Shown: positions 25,951 to 39,282, counted from the stretch's first letter. The stretch: 64,000 bases of DNA from Lucifuga dentata (GCA_014773175.1 VXCM01002500.1:82987-146986); one strand, 5' to 3'. Translations and numbers: made by a program. Notes: generated by a model from the letters alone, not told the origin.

Positions 25951-27103
25951 ATGTGCACGTGTGACACTACTGATCCCTGTAAGGAAAGTTTTCTTTTCAC
26001 ACGTACCGCTCCACAAAGGTCAGGCAACACAGCATGTTTACAAGCACACTATACTCCAGTTTCTGTCCGTTCAGCGAATAAGGCAAAAATGTGGAGTAAG
26101 ATGTATGCTTGGATGGAATTAATAGCTAAATGTACATGTTTCTTTGCTTTACTGGCTTACAAGAGGAAATGCACCAGGTGAGGAAATGCTTCTCCTGAAT
26201 TTAACTGCTGGATTGTTTACTTGCTTGTTTTAATCGATTTACAATCTCATAATGTTGGTCTGTTGGTCTGTTACTTAGAGTACAGCAAACATCAATTTAT
26301 GAAAATATCAGTCTGGTTATGTTGTTTACATGAAAAATAAAAATCAATTTATTGCTTTAATCCAAGTATAATCTATGTTTTATCGTGCATGCATTGATGA
26401 CAGTTTCAGTGTTTTGCTCATGGATACTTCAGTAGGTCAACTGTTTTACCGCACATTGCATTTTTATGGGTGATGTGCGTACAGACTAAAAAGGGAAAAA
26501 GAGATGAAGATATAGTGAAAGCTTTTTGTTTTTAATATTTTCTTACTAAATTTCACAGAAATATACCTGGATCTTTCAAAAGGTACAGTTCCAAATTTCC
26601 CCTTGGATTTTAAGTTGATTGACAAGTTCGGAGGCTGATACATAAGGAATGAAGTGAGTTAAGACTAAATTGTTTTGTAGAAGTCATGAAATTTCTTGGG
26701 TGTTTTTGCACAGCATTCATTTCCACATTGTACTTTCAAATTTCACAGGTATCCAAAGAACTGTGACTTGTACAACATGGACAAATTAGGCAGAGTTGCA
26801 GTTATGTACATGCTTCAGCTCTTCCCAAACATGAAAAAGGCTTTAGCTGGAACCCATATGGCCTCAGATGATGACATCATATCAGCTGTAGTGAATTTTT
26901 TAGACAGCCAGGAAAAGACTTGTATGAAACTGCAGCATCCAGCATCGTTGGCAGAATTTTATCAAATTAGAAGGAGTCTTAAAAAAATACAACACCTGCG
27001 AGTTAGAGCTTTCTCTGCTAGGCTCCAAATTTATCAACCATTGTATGCCTCTATAAATCCAAAAGTTGTTATGTTTCCTTCTCCAAAAACCATTTACCAG
27101 TAA
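25951..27103 (+). pseudogene. Candidate two-exon ORF pair, unrecognised; one segment resembles a mariner-type transposase C-terminus
   Basis: Exon A (open from 25951) ends with KRKCT followed by AG and then GTGAGG at 26174. Exon B begins after TTTCACAG near 26748 and reads RYPKNCDLYNMDKLG onward to a stop at 27101-27103. Joining the two keeps frame, and an AATAAA follows near 27238. In exon B, LFPNMKKALAGTH followed by SDDDIISAV resembles the block after the catalytic region of mariner/SETMAR transposases (LFPNMKKHLAG-type). The residues around it do not fit: the expected SPDLAPCD is absent before it and the usual tail is absent after it. It could be a decayed transposon, a domesticated fragment, or a lineage gene I do not know. 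Hydrophobic stretch near the end of exon A: AKCTCFFALLAY. Confidence 0.25.
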
Positions 27104-30100
27104 ATGGTTTTACAGTAAATGGGATCCTCATGTGAGCATGGTTCAGAAAATAGAATGCAGCCTGATATAGAGGAATAATCGAAAGCAAAGAGAAAAAAAC
27201 ACAAATGAGTTGCTGATTAAAGTCCCTGAAAGAAGAGCAATAAATGGTAAAACTAATGTGTCTGCACTACAAGTAGTTCATCGTCTAAATCTAGCCTAAA
27301 TGTAAGTCTAAATCAACTAAAACTAAGTTATTTATTTTTACAGGATGATTTTTTTTCAAATATATAAGGAAAAGGAGCTGATATTTTCAATTATGATCAA
27401 ATGATAACCACACAATGCTGATTTTATCATTTTGAATGTGAATTTAGCTCTAATTTACATGGTCACAAAATAAGGATTGGTGCTTAAAAATTTCTAATCA
27501 AATCTAATCTATAAACAATACAATGAAAAGAGAAGAAGAGCTTCCTGCACATTGTTGTACTGATGTCTCTTTACAGAGGAAAGAAGGAAAATAATGTTTG
27601 AGTCTGCTTTCTAAAACATGCCAGGGTCCCTCACAGCCTTTCTCATTTCAAGGATATCAAAATGAGGCCACAGATGCATGAACATGTGTCCCTTGTGTTC
27701 TACACCATTAAAGACAGAAATCAAGAAAAAGAGAACATAGAGAGGAAGAGCTGGACAAAGTAGATCTAACTAAATATATCACCTCTGATCTAAGCTGCGA
27801 AGCAAAGCCAGAGCTGGACTGACAGCAAAGGAATAGCTCCTGGAAAACCTCGGATTTCTACCAAATGGAAAATCCAGTATGTGTGAGAGGTTTTTCATCA
27901 TTCATAGCAGGTCTTTGTGCAATTGCTCAATATCTAAGGTCACATCATTAAATGAATCATCTTCAAACAACAGCAAGAATGGCAATTTTAATCTGTTAAA
28001 ACTGAATGACCTTGCACTGTCTTGTTGCTTTCCGTTTAGTCGGAGCTGTTCTGTATGCGAGTAATGACACATTCTGGAGCCAAGATGTGAGCTCACCTCA
28101 AAACGGTGGAAAATGTGGGACTTTCAGCACAGACCTGCATCACCATTGTTCAGGAACCTTCTAATGGTTCAAATGAAGCAGATAAACAACAAGTTAGAAC
28201 CTCTCTCAAGTCATTCTGATGACTTTCATGATCAAATACAAGCTTAGAAACCAACAAACCACATTTTCCTCTTTCAACTTTCACCCAAAATACACCACAC
28301 CCAACACACTCCCTCCTCTGTCCCATATCTCTCTGCTTCATCTTGATGACACTAAAACACACAAGAACACCTTGTACACAAGTGAACCTACAAACACATT
28401 CACTTTTATCGTGCGGCTTTGAGTCTCCAGAACACCATCAGAGGATTATTACAGAACAGAGGCAGAGATACAGATGCTTCCTTCAGTCCTTTTAAACAGG
28501 CCTCTGGTGGCAAACTATCAGGCAATGACACAGATAGTGAAGGGGACTCTTAATGAAAGGATTCATAATGAAAAAGAGGAACCTGAGTTGGCTTTGACAG
28601 ATGGATTTCTGCAGGGGAGAGCAGATAGCAGTAGTGCTTGCCAATGCTGAATAGAGGCAAGTGAATATTCAAGATTTTGTGTTTGATCTGCATTATTGCT
28701 TCTTTGCATTTCATTTCTCAAGCCACAAAGCTCTTTGCACAGTTCGTTACAGTGCTCAGCATAAACAGCTTCATCAGTCCACATAATACACACCCCTCAA
28801 AAGGTGCAAGATAAACCTGCAAAAGAGCTCAAGAATGAGAGCTCCTTTGAGCGTGTGATAAAGAACCACAGAAATAAAATGAGCCTGAGCTGTATTTTAT
28901 TTAAAACCTGCATCTAAAGGTAATTTCACTTTCACTTTTTTTCAGGGATCATATGACACTTAAATGACACCCTAAGGTTAAATTTATCTTTCACTTTGCA
29001 TCAAGCTCCACTTCAGATGCTCCTCACTCTCATTTTTGACCTTCAGTTTTGTTGCCATATGACAGCGCTGAAACATGATTTCATGATGGGGTCGCAGGGT
29101 GGAGGACTGAAATTTCCTGTCTGAGTCTGACGGTAATAAAGTTTAAGAGTCTCTGTTCGAAGCTGCTGCAATCATGCTTTCTGGTCTGTCTGTGTCTCTG
29201 GTGCAATAGATACGGTCACAAGACTCAGTGGCCGTTAAACCACAAAATGACTCGTAATGGAGCCACACTTTTTTCCCACCAATCAGCTCGCTCTACTGTC
29301 ACCAGGCATGACATGATGATAACTCAACAGGTTTCAAAACCAGGCTCAGCTGTTTTTCAAAAGAAGCTATAGTGGACTCAGGATTCAGCTAGTGTATGCT
29401 ACATTTTGGAAATCAATTAATTTTGGAAGCTTCATCCCAGAATATCTCATCAAGTATTTTTAGCATGAAAGTCACTATGAATCAAGATTATTTAATTTCA
29501 TAGATATAAAATGAACTGAGCTTTATATTTTACAGTTAAATCGCTATTGCATTTATTGCATTCATCTTATGATTATTATTCAGTCATGCAAACACATTAT
29601 TCTATCAATTGTACATGACAGTGTAAACACCCTTTAGACTATCAAAGTGAATATCATGCAATTTCATCACATCAGTAATCTTTTCCTAAAACACCTCCAC
29701 AGTATGTCCATGCAAAACCCTCCCAGCATATTCAAATCATTGATGGATATTTCCATGCTGAGAGAGGAAGAACTGAGCAAAAAACAAAGAGTGACGGACA
29801 AAATCTAACAGCCACATAATAATCAGCTGTTAAAAAATCTCCTTTTTAAGATATATCCTTGCTCACGAAAAATCCCCAAATCAGATGTTTCTATGTGAAA
29901 ACATATCACAGCAGTCACTAGCAACAGGCAGGGAAGTTGTTGGAATCATAACATGTCAAATATTAATGACACCCTGTTGTCTGTATGAGGGAGCGCTCCT
30001 CTCTCCTCTCAAGAGGGAGTAACAGACAGACAGACAAGATCATCTCATAAACCCACTCCTCATCCAGACAGATAAAAAAAAAAAGCTGCAAGCTTACCTG

Positions 30101-30229
30101 CCTGTTTGTCTGTGTGTTTCTCTTCTACTCGCTCTGGGTGTATGAGTATGTGTGCTCACACACAGTCCCTCCGAATAGGAACTGATGAATCTGCACGACT
30201 TCAGCCCTGCACCGTGCAGTGCATTATGG

Positions 30230-30232
<3 letters not shown>

Positions 30233-30279
<47 letters not shown>

Positions 30280-30297
30280 TCTCTCTTTCTCTATCTC
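30233..30297. repeat. (CT)n microsatellite
   Basis: About 65 bp CT with late interruptions, beside the X-box patch. Confidence 0.9.
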
Positions 30298-30428
30298 TGC
30301 TGGCACAGTGTTAGAGGGGGATGTCCTCGCCTCCTGTCTGGAGAGAGGAGGGTGAACACACACACTTGTACACATAGACACACATACAATGCAGAAGAAG
30401 CCTCATGATGACGACCGCCGCTGCTCAG

Positions 30429-30442
30429 GTTGCCGTGGCAAC
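30429..30442. promoter_or_regulatory. Perfect RFX-type X-box palindrome
   Basis: GTTGCC-GT-GGCAAC is an exact 6-2-6 palindrome matching the RFX X-box consensus (GTNRCC n0-3 RGYAAC). It lies in a small CpG-bearing patch (GACGACCGCCGCTGC just before). The target gene is unknown; an upstream untranslated mbnl1 exon or enhancer is possible. Confidence 0.4.
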
Positions 30443-32257
30443 AGACTCCCTCTCTTCCTCCCCCTTTTGCTCCTCTAGCTCTTCAGGGTCTCTGAGTGCA
30501 TTCTGTTTAAATAGCAAAATAGAGTAGAACAAAAAAATAATAATTTCCCAAATTGCATTCAAACTATTTGCCTCCACTTATCCAGTATAATCTTTACTTT
30601 GAGTCTGAGCCAATGAGCAACACAGAAATGTGACAAAACTTGCATAATCACGTGAGCTCCAACTGTTGCTTCTGCATTCAGAGATAAAGAAAGGGAGGTG
30701 TTTAGTGAGAGGAAGGTACAGAAACTGAGTGTTTTTGTGTACGCACACAGATCTAAATGAGTGTATGAACTATGCGTACTCCTGGGTTGATATGGTGACC
30801 CATGCTGGTTCCTGGAAACAGGCTATACTTCCTGTTTGTGGTTTCTTTCCTCTTCTCCACTGCTACTGCCAGAGCACTCAGGCCTGCAACCCTTTGATAA
30901 CATGCATTTCACTCACTTTAGCATCAAGAAAACTGCAGCCAGACTGACCAACCAAATGAATGGCTTGCACACACAGCAGCCAGACAGACAGAGAGACGCA
31001 ATGTAACACAGATTGTCCCTTCTGGTATAATTATTACAGTTTTTAGAATTATACATCTTCCTAGAGGACAGCGTTGTTGTTATTCGTGGTTTGATTCAAG
31101 TTGAAAATAAAAAAACGATCCTGATCAAGACAGATAGGAGGAGAAAAAGAGAAGAGAAGGAGACATCTCCAGCGTCTCCCATGGCGACAGAGTGGGTGGA
31201 AGATCGTGGCTCTCCTTCAGGCCCTGTAAATCAGTAGCTCATATCTGAGTCCAACGGCGTACCCAGCAACAATGGAAACCCCCTATCACTCACTCAATCA
31301 CATCTTCCCTCCTCCTTTTTTCTCTCTCAGCTGTCATTCCTCTTTCTTCTTTGACTCTTCAAGTGTCCTCTCCATCCTCATATTGCATATTGCATGTTCA
31401 TGTTTCGATCCTGATGAGAGATTCAGTTATGCTATAGGAGCTAGGAAGAATTTGGTCATGCAGGCAAGTGAAAAAAAAATACATTTCCCACAGTCCTGTT
31501 CTTTGTCTTCCCAGTAGCCATGGGAACGGGTGAGGGGCTGTGATATGCAGAGCATTAATTGTGTGGATTCTTGTGAGGATGATTTAATCTGTGATTTTGT
31601 CAGGTAACAGACTAGAGTAGGATAAGATGGGCAGGGTGGCAGTGCGTTTCAAGGAGTTGTTTTCTGTTTTTTCTAACCATCAACAAATCCCATAAAAAGC
31701 CCAAAATCAACAATGATTTCATTCAACTAACAAGAGCTGTCAGCGTAGACAAAGCCTGAGGTAGCTTCTCTGTCTGTGCTATAGAACTCTGTTGTCTTTC
31801 AAAAACTGTTAAAAACACATCACAGACCGTATTGGTTTTGAAGACATATTTCATCTCTACCGAAAACACAGAAGGTCTGATTTTTTTTTTTTTTTTTTTT
31901 TTTTTTTGCACAGCCTTCATTAACAAAGCTACACTGTCAATCAAAGTCATTCCAATCAGGCATTGTTTGAATAATGTTTGGTGGGAAAGGCTACTATTTT
32001 AAAGCTACTTCTGTTGGGTGAAAACCTTATATATCCAATTTTGAGAATTTCTATCATTCAAAGATTTGAGTTAATTACAGTATATTTTTATTTACTTTTA
32101 CTAAAGTTATATTTCAAATGCAGAACCAGTACTTGTAATGGATTACTTCTCCATTCTGCTACTTTTACTTAGGCATTTTATCACTCCTTCCACTGGAGAT
32201 TCCTCTAGCTGTATCACAATCTGTGGGAGGGACAACTACATTAGATCATTGATGGGT

Positions 32258-32272
32258 GGCTTTTCCCTGGCA

Positions 32273-32310
<38 letters not shown>

Positions 32311-32330
32311 TCTGNGGCTTTTCCCTGGCA

Positions 32331-32368
<38 letters not shown>

Positions 32369-32372
32369 TCTG
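32258..32372. other. Assembly gap (N at 32315) with exact 57-bp duplicated flank
   Basis: GGCTTTTCCCTGGCAATTTT plus a (GT)n and CTCTG occurs identically at 32258-32314 and 32316-32372. Confidence 0.8.
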
Positions 32373-35204
32373 GAAACAAGCACATATCTGAACAAGGATG
32401 TACAGTACCATCACTGAACACTTGTGACGCTCCATGTAATGAAGGACCCTTGAGTTGTGGGGAACTGAATAACCTGCTCACATGTGAAAGCAGGGTGATT
32501 ACTCTGCTCTCTGGGACTAATGGCAACAGCAGGTGTCCACAGGCTCTATGTGCCACATCTATTCATTAGAGGCATTAACACTGAACACTTTCACATACAC
32601 ACACACACCTCATTGTTCATTGAAACTATTCATTAACAAGTCGCAGCTCCCCTTAAGCACAATACCATTGATTAGGCTTATGCATAATGAGGGTGGTGGA
32701 ACCGCTCCTGTAATTATTACTAGCCTTAGACTTTGGTTGGCTGGGGTTTGTCATACACCTGTTCTGTGGGCATTGTGCCTTAAATACTTACAAAACACTG
32801 AATAGTCATAGTGGATTTATGTTTTATGTTCCTTGCTGCATTATTGCTGAGTAACTCTTAGAAGATTTGTTAGAGAAGATAAATTTAACTTTGCCTCCTT
32901 CTAAGCATTCAAGAAGTACTTTGAAACATCTGAACTGCACTGCAGTATTCATTCAAATAATAAAATTGGTGAAATAGCGAGTAATGCAGCAAGCATGTGG
33001 ATTATTTGAAGGATTGATATAATGGTAGATATTTGGATAGCTTTCATTATCCTGCATATCCAGTACAACTGTTTATTCGACTATAAATATAGCATTACAA
33101 ATATGACCTTTACATTATATTATTGCAATCAAGTGAAAGTCAAAACAAAGGGAATATTCTGCAGCAGTGGATATCATTATTAGTCTGCCCATGCTCTCAA
33201 AAATGCAAATAGGTATTATAAAACCACAAAAGCTTTAATTGAAGTGTTTCCTATTATTTTCTATTGCTTGAGGCAGAAATATTTCTAAGGGTTCAGTTTG
33301 TTGATGCAAGCACAGAACCACAACACAAATATTTTGCATTGAGTATCTGAACAGTGCTGCATTTCAAACATCTAACTATAAAGTGGGATGCTGGATGCGA
33401 TCATCACAGCAGAACTACAGTAAAAGGTTTGAGTTCCAGTTGGTCATGGCAGGTTGAGCAGACTTCAAATAGTGCATCTGACAGCTAAATAATATTTACC
33501 CATTTATTTTTAGATGCATCTTTCTTCATCCCTATCTGAGAGATGAAGGGGGAATGGGTTAGGTGTCTTTCTCACTGTCATTACTTTGTTCCCGCAGAGA
33601 CTTACAACAAATAGAATGGGCAGTTCTTAAAATTTTATACTATATAAAATATTTTATACTATATCAAACATTCACTTTAGTATCATCCTGACAATTCTAT
33701 ATACTTTGTAGCAGTTTTAGAGTCAAACCTAAATATTGGCAAAAGTGCCATAAAGGCTCAAATATACCAGGATGTTTTACAGACAGAGCCTCAATTTTTC
33801 ACACAATATTTGGCATGTGCCAGGTCAGACTATAGGTAACGCAGGAAGTTGCATATAATACAGGATGTGAGAGGTTGTTATGAAGCTGGTCATATTGTTG
33901 TACACAACAGTGTCACTCAGTGCCACTTAGTTGTCTTCTTGTCTCATCTTCGGTGTGGATGGAGAGCAGCTCTCTAATTTCTCCATCAGACCAATTTTCA
34001 GCCATTTTACCATTAGTAAAAGATGTGTTCACTGGAAACCTGCTGGTTCAAAATGAGCTCTGTAATCTGGGTGAAGAATTTAAAGCGTCACTTCTGAGTC
34101 CAGCATCCGCAGGCTATAAAAATGTCTTGTATGAGAGCACCGTGATATTGTGTACTGGCAATTTGACAGCATTTATTTTTACGGAAAAGTGCCTTTTCAC
34201 TCATTTTCACCCAAGATTGTGCTTTGCTATGAAAAAGGTTACATCTGACATTGCTATGCTTGTGGCCTGTGGCAAAAACATAAAAAAATAGTCTTGATCC
34301 AGTGAAGCAAACAAAAGTTGCCATACAATATTTTTATAATGCCAACAGTCATTTAAAAAAAAGTGGCCTGCACAAACAGTGGCAGCAGTCTGTTCCCTGC
34401 TGAGGCTAAAGACTAAACCGAATAGTAAAAGGTTGTCGTCACCATCACATTAAAAGTGGTTTGGTATTTGAGCGTGGGAAACATGACATAATACAAGGAG
34501 CAACTTCTTTACTGATCACACAACTCATGGTCGCAACAACAGCTCTGTCCCACAAACAGAAAGACAGTAACCCCTTGGAAATAAGCCTCACATACAATAA
34601 ATCTCTCATGTGAAACTGTGTAAATAAAACACTTGATCATGTCAAATAATTAAGTAATTCACAGTGCTGTAATCTAGACGAGTATTCACTTTTAACCCTG
34701 AAATAACAAAGTTGACCACAAAACAACATCTAGCTACTCTGAGAGCCTATAAAGGGCTACGTGTATAACATGGGAACTCAGTAAATAACATATAATCATT
34801 TCTCATTACAACATTTGACTCTCCCATGACAAGCGGTTCAGCACTGCTGCTGAATTCATTCTGTAGATGAATGCTTCTCTAGAATAATGTAAAGTGTTGA
34901 AAGTGTCAGACTGAAGAAATTTTGATGTTAACCTCATTCAGGCAGAATGGTGCAATGCCCCAGCAACTCCATCTGTTTGTAGTGTGTTCCTGTCGGTGCA
35001 GTAGCAACATGAAGCTCCTGCAAAGCCAGAGTTCATATGGGGTTTGCAACTTACATAGTCTGTAGGTTTACGTTGCGTTTGTTTTTTTCTTTCTGTACTG
35101 CAATTAATGCAAAAAAAAAAAAAAAAAAAAAAAAGCTGAGTTGGATGTGTACATGGACGGAATTAACAGGATTCTGTCATTTACCAAATACACGGTGCAT
35201 TGCT

Positions 35205-36192
35205 TTAAGGATCATATCGGTGATTTTGCACGTTTGAGCCCAATAAATACTGGCCTGCATACACATTACATTACTGCCTACCACTTTCCAAAACATAAAA
35301 TCGTAATTAGGGTTCTGTGTAATTTTGCTATGTCACATTAAAATCAGATTTTTAGGTGATACGATACACCCACCTTAAAATTCAGTATTTGTCTGCTAAC
35401 ACACATGTAGGATTGAAGAAGCCACAATCATTTTCATTTCTCGGTAGAAGCTATATTTCCTCATGGAGACACATTTTCTTCCATGTATTCTAATATTTAC
35501 AGCTTCAGTAGTATACTTTGGAAAATGGTTGGCAGTAATGTAACATGAATACAGGTTGTGTACACTACAGGCCAGAAGTTTGAGGCCACCCCCAGATTTA
35601 GCATGAGCAGACTGTGTTAAGTTAATCACAAAATGATCTGGGAGAAGGCAGACAGCAGCTATTGAATATAATGTTGAAACACACAAGCAAGGGAGTTTGG
35701 GCAACACAACTGGAGTGCCAGTGCACTAATACAGACTGGGCATTCCTTCATTAAAAATAATTTCTTAAGCCATAGTGGCTACATAATGTGCTCTTGTTGA
35801 CAAATTCTTCTTGAAAACTAATTAGTTCAGGCTATTTTTTGGAGAAACCCCTTGCTTTGAGTGCTGTCTATTGCTGAATGTATGGTTTGTCTGTGATGTA
35901 TTGTTGAAACTTGTAATTGTGTGGTATTTATTGTGGCTGTTATGTTGTATCTACTGTGGTTTGCCATTGTTTTTTCATGCTGCTGTCTTGGCCAGGTCTC
36001 TCCATGAGATCTATCTGGTAAAATAAAGGTCAAATTAAAAATAAAAAAGTTTCCTGTGCAGTAAAAATTGAAAAACAAACAGTATATTAATGATTTTTTT
36101 TTTTTTTTTTTTTATCTGAGGGTGGTCTCAAATTTCTGACTTGTAGTGTTTATTGAGCTTATACATGCAAAATCGCCGGGATCATCCCTGCA
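35205..36192. mobile_element. TTAA-flanked MITE, copy C, split by a Tc1-like insertion
   Basis: Left end TTAAGGATCATATCGGTGA plus GCACGTTTGAGCCCAATAA. The right end (TTTATTGAGC, then GCAAAATCGCCGG) has lost its final TTAA. The copy is inverted relative to A and B internally, and it is interrupted at 35563-36148 by another element. Confidence 0.65.
35563..36148. mobile_element. Tc1/mariner-type non-autonomous element nested in MITE copy C
   Basis: Terminal inverted repeats CACTACAGGCCAGAAGTTTG at the left and, on the complement, CACTACAAGTCAGAAATTTG at the right. These are the style of fish Tc1-like ends. A TA precedes the left end; the right TA appears eroded to T. No transposase is readable. 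Inside, 35985-36050 (TTGGCCAGGTCTC through TAAAATAAAGGTCAAATTAA) resembles a common fish retroposon tail, so a further nested fragment is possible. Confidence 0.6.
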
Positions 36193-37981
36193 AATGAGAG
36201 CAAGGTGAAGAAAAGATGTGGAAAATTGGCTTACAAACCCATGATGTAGGTCTGTTACTCAGAGTAAGCCAACACCCATTGGCTGCTGATTTTAATCTGA
36301 CTATGGTGTTTTCATGACGGTTGACAAAAAATTTCAGTCATTGCCTTAATTGGAGCAAAATTGAAGTTTTAACATGCATATAAACATGCTGACAATGTGT
36401 TGTAGGTTCAGTGAGCTGCCATGCTGTGAAAATAGGCTTGTGTGTCATTCTCTTGCTGTACAGCAAATATGATTTAGCTGCAGACTTATTTAAGCAGTTT
36501 CTTTTCTACAACCTGAAATAATGAGCATACTAAGTTACTCTGCATAGTAAACCCACATGCTAGAGGCTGCATGTGGGCGTGATGTTGACGTCTCTGATAG
36601 CATAGGTTACTCTAGGGTTTGATCCAAATACCTGACTCTGCCCGGAGGAATGTCAGAATAATATCATTGAAAACAACACAGTCATACACATGCATGAAAC
36701 AGGACAGAGGAGAATGAATCCAAGCAGATTGCTCTGGTTGGTAAATATTCATGACAAAAATCACCCGAGTCATCGTAACTAGCAGAAAGATGTGTAAGTG
36801 TGTGAGAAGGAGGCAGAAAGATAATGAATACTGGGAGTGTTGGAGGAAAGAACAGATGCAGTGATGGAGACAGAAGGTCTAAGAGAGCAACAGTTAAAAC
36901 CAATACATAGGGTCTATTATTGATTCTGGTAGTTTTGTATTTAGACGCAAAATGAAAATGCTTTGTAATGTAAAAGATAAACTTACTTTATGCAACTTAT
37001 TAACCATTACAGAACTTAACTATTACACAAACAAAATCTACATTGTGCTTTATTTATATGGAGATATGAATAGCTTAGAAACCATCTGAGAACATTATGT
37101 AACGTATTTCAACTATGTGTATACACATGGCTGTCAACATGCACTTACATGCAGACATGCACTTACAGAGATCCACAGAGGAAAAGCAAGTGTTTAAAAA
37201 TTCAAATTCTTGGAGATGTGACTCACTTTGTACTGCTTCAGAAATCTGAATGGGAATATTGAAAAATCAGACATCACCTACAGCAGCCTACAGGCAATAT
37301 GAAATCTACATTTTCTGTTTCCTGGACATCCATCATGAAATATGATTGCCAGTAGTGACTTTGAATCTTATTAAAGATGTGCATGCTTACGCTTATTATT
37401 TAAAAATTCACTCTCTTAATAGCTGTGTGGATTATGTGAAATCCTGTGTGTAACACATATAATATTATACTTTTCTTCTATGAGTTCTTGTGCAGGGATG
37501 ATATATAAAGCTACCAAAACCTTGGAAGTTTGAAAAAAAAAAAAAAAAATGACAGTTCAATACATTTCCAGTAAGAAAACAAATTGCTGACTTTCTGAAA
37601 CTGTAACCCATTGTGAGATCAGACATTGTGAGTGTTTGGTACTGCTCTGTATTTTAGGAAAGGCTGATTCTCATTTCCCTCCTGTATTGATCTCAAGCAA
37701 AGTGTCTGACACACACTGTACAGCATGCACTATCACTTTCACTGTCCAGAGCAGGAGTTGTCCAAGAGACTGCTCTTCTGGTAATGTAAAATGTGAATTT
37801 AACTCCTCTTTTTGCTTAAATTTTGCTGTGTTAGCATGTCACACAATGCTTCATGGGCTGTTCTGACACGAGAGAGGCCAAATGGATCAGCTCTCCATTT
37901 ATGCTAAACTTTGGCCTTCTTGAAAAAGTGTAATCGCAGTATCCATCCTCCTTTAGCTAAAAATAAGACTTTGTTTCTGAA

Positions 37982-37992
37982 GGGGGGGGGGN
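37982..37992. other. Poly-G tract ending at a single-N gap (37992)
   Basis: Ten G then N. Confidence 0.75.
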
Positions 37993-38364
37993 TGGCCAGC
38001 TTAATAGACTAATTAACTCAACTCCCAGGAGCACTGTAACAGCTAAATGAAATGAAAAACAGCTCACACAACACTCCGCATCAGTCTTTCACAGTATTTT
38101 TGTTGTCGTGTAATACTTTGCATGAACGTCCCTTTTTTATCTTTTGCTTTCTCTTAAATGCGCGTAGAAACATGCAAATCTCTGTCACGCACATCCACCC
38201 GAAAGCGATGATTTTTCACTTTTCACGCCCTTTCCCCCTTTCCTTTTGAGACAGTAATCCCCAGATGCAGCACTAATAGCATTAGCAGAGCATATCCAAT
38301 CCCCTTAGCACAGCAACAGGGAGCCCAGAGCCCAAACCCACGCTGAGCCAGACACTCCACAGGG

Positions 38365-38387
38365 ACTACATTACCCATACTGCCTCA
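38365..38387 (+). promoter_or_regulatory. ZNF143-like motif
   Basis: ACTACATTACCCATACTGCC resembles the ZNF143/SBS site (ACTACAATTCCCAGAATGC). No gene start is seen beside it, and related sequences also occur in repeats. Confidence 0.15.
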
Positions 38388-38871
38388 GGAAATTCATCTA
38401 AGGTGCTCAGCACATTACTGATAAAACTAAACAGAGACAAAGATGAGTGAAAGATGATAGACATACAATGTGCCATTTTCATGGGAAGTAGAATTTTGAG
38501 GCACAGAAGAGTGACTTTAGAATGTGGGACGATGGTTAGAAGTGATGTGAGAAAAATGAGCCAAAGAAAGGATGGTGTAAAGAAACAAGATTAACACAAA
38601 ACACAGTTGACCTGTTTTATCAGTCAGTAGGGTATAATTGCACGGTAGGCAGAGATTTGCAAAGAATATGGAACAATATGGACGCAGATAGCGTCAAAAC
38701 AGCTGAGAGGGGGAGCAGGGTAAAGGAATCTTATGAAAAACAATAAAGCATATAGATGCTCATGGATAAGTTTCATTCTACCTAAGCTAATTAATGCTGC
38801 AATTCCTCTGTACTCAGAACTGGAAAAAGCCCGACCTCTGACGTGGAAAAGTGTAATGGAACAGTCATTCA

Positions 38872-39282
38872 ACTTGGAATTCCCAGTCAGAAACTCGACT
38901 AATTTTATTTAAAAACATTGCTGACATCACAGCAATACGGCGGCGCACAGTGAACGGTCGGATTTCCCTTTGCATCATTTTGTAGTTTTTAAGCTTTTTG
39001 TAGTTTTTGACATAATGCACAAATGTTAATTGCTATTTTTATGAGCAATTATCAGCAAGACAGTTCACTACCTTATTTGCTGTTTCTCTTTGCTAATCAC
39101 ACAGAATAATTCATAATTCATGATTCATACAGATCCTCTGTAGATGTTTATAACATCAAGTCCACATTTGCCATGCATATGTGGACTTGATGTGGACATC
39201 TACGCTTTTCCCAGTAGAAGCACTGGAACGCATTTAGATCAGAACTTGGGAGAATCGACTTGGAACTTTCCGAGTTCCAAGT
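38872..39282. mobile_element. Inverted-repeat element with ACTTGGAA termini
   Basis: Starts ACTTGGAATTCCCAGTCAG and ends, on the complement, ACTTGGAACTCGGAAAGTTC. It has a CpG-rich patch inside (38937-38962) and a strong hairpin at 39140-39203. There is no ORF. It looks like a MITE of about 410 bp; the flanking duplication is unclear. Confidence 0.5.
39140..39203. repeat. Long hairpin with a 15-bp perfect inner stem
   Basis: ACATCAAGTCCACAT (39153-39167) pairs exactly with ATGTGGACTTGATGT (39179-39193). An outer stem of GTAGATGT (39140-39147) with ACATCTAC (39196-39203) extends it past a bulge. It lies within the ACTTGGAA-ended element. Confidence 0.65.

Larger units (their letters stand above)
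27110..35204. other. No gene seen: low-repeat AT-rich DNA with the X-box patch at 30.4 kb
   Basis: Few recognisable repeats over 8 kb apart from the CT tract at 30.2 kb, a GT gap artefact at 32.3 kb and A/T runs at 31.88 and 35.11 kb. Conserved non-coding elements would be a reasonable expectation, but cannot be shown here. Confidence 0.4.
36193..38871. other. No gene seen
   Basis: AT-rich DNA with an A run (37530-37549) and the poly-G gap at 37992. No supported element. Confidence 0.4.

Noticed and set aside
32138..32569. 143-codon frame with CVCVCV
   Set aside because: Built on a (GT)n and an N gap with duplicated flank; its length is an assembly artefact.
33920..34291. 123-codon plus-strand frame
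   Set aside because: Not low complexity, but no recognisable motif, no splice or polyA context, and an overlapping minus-strand frame of similar quality.
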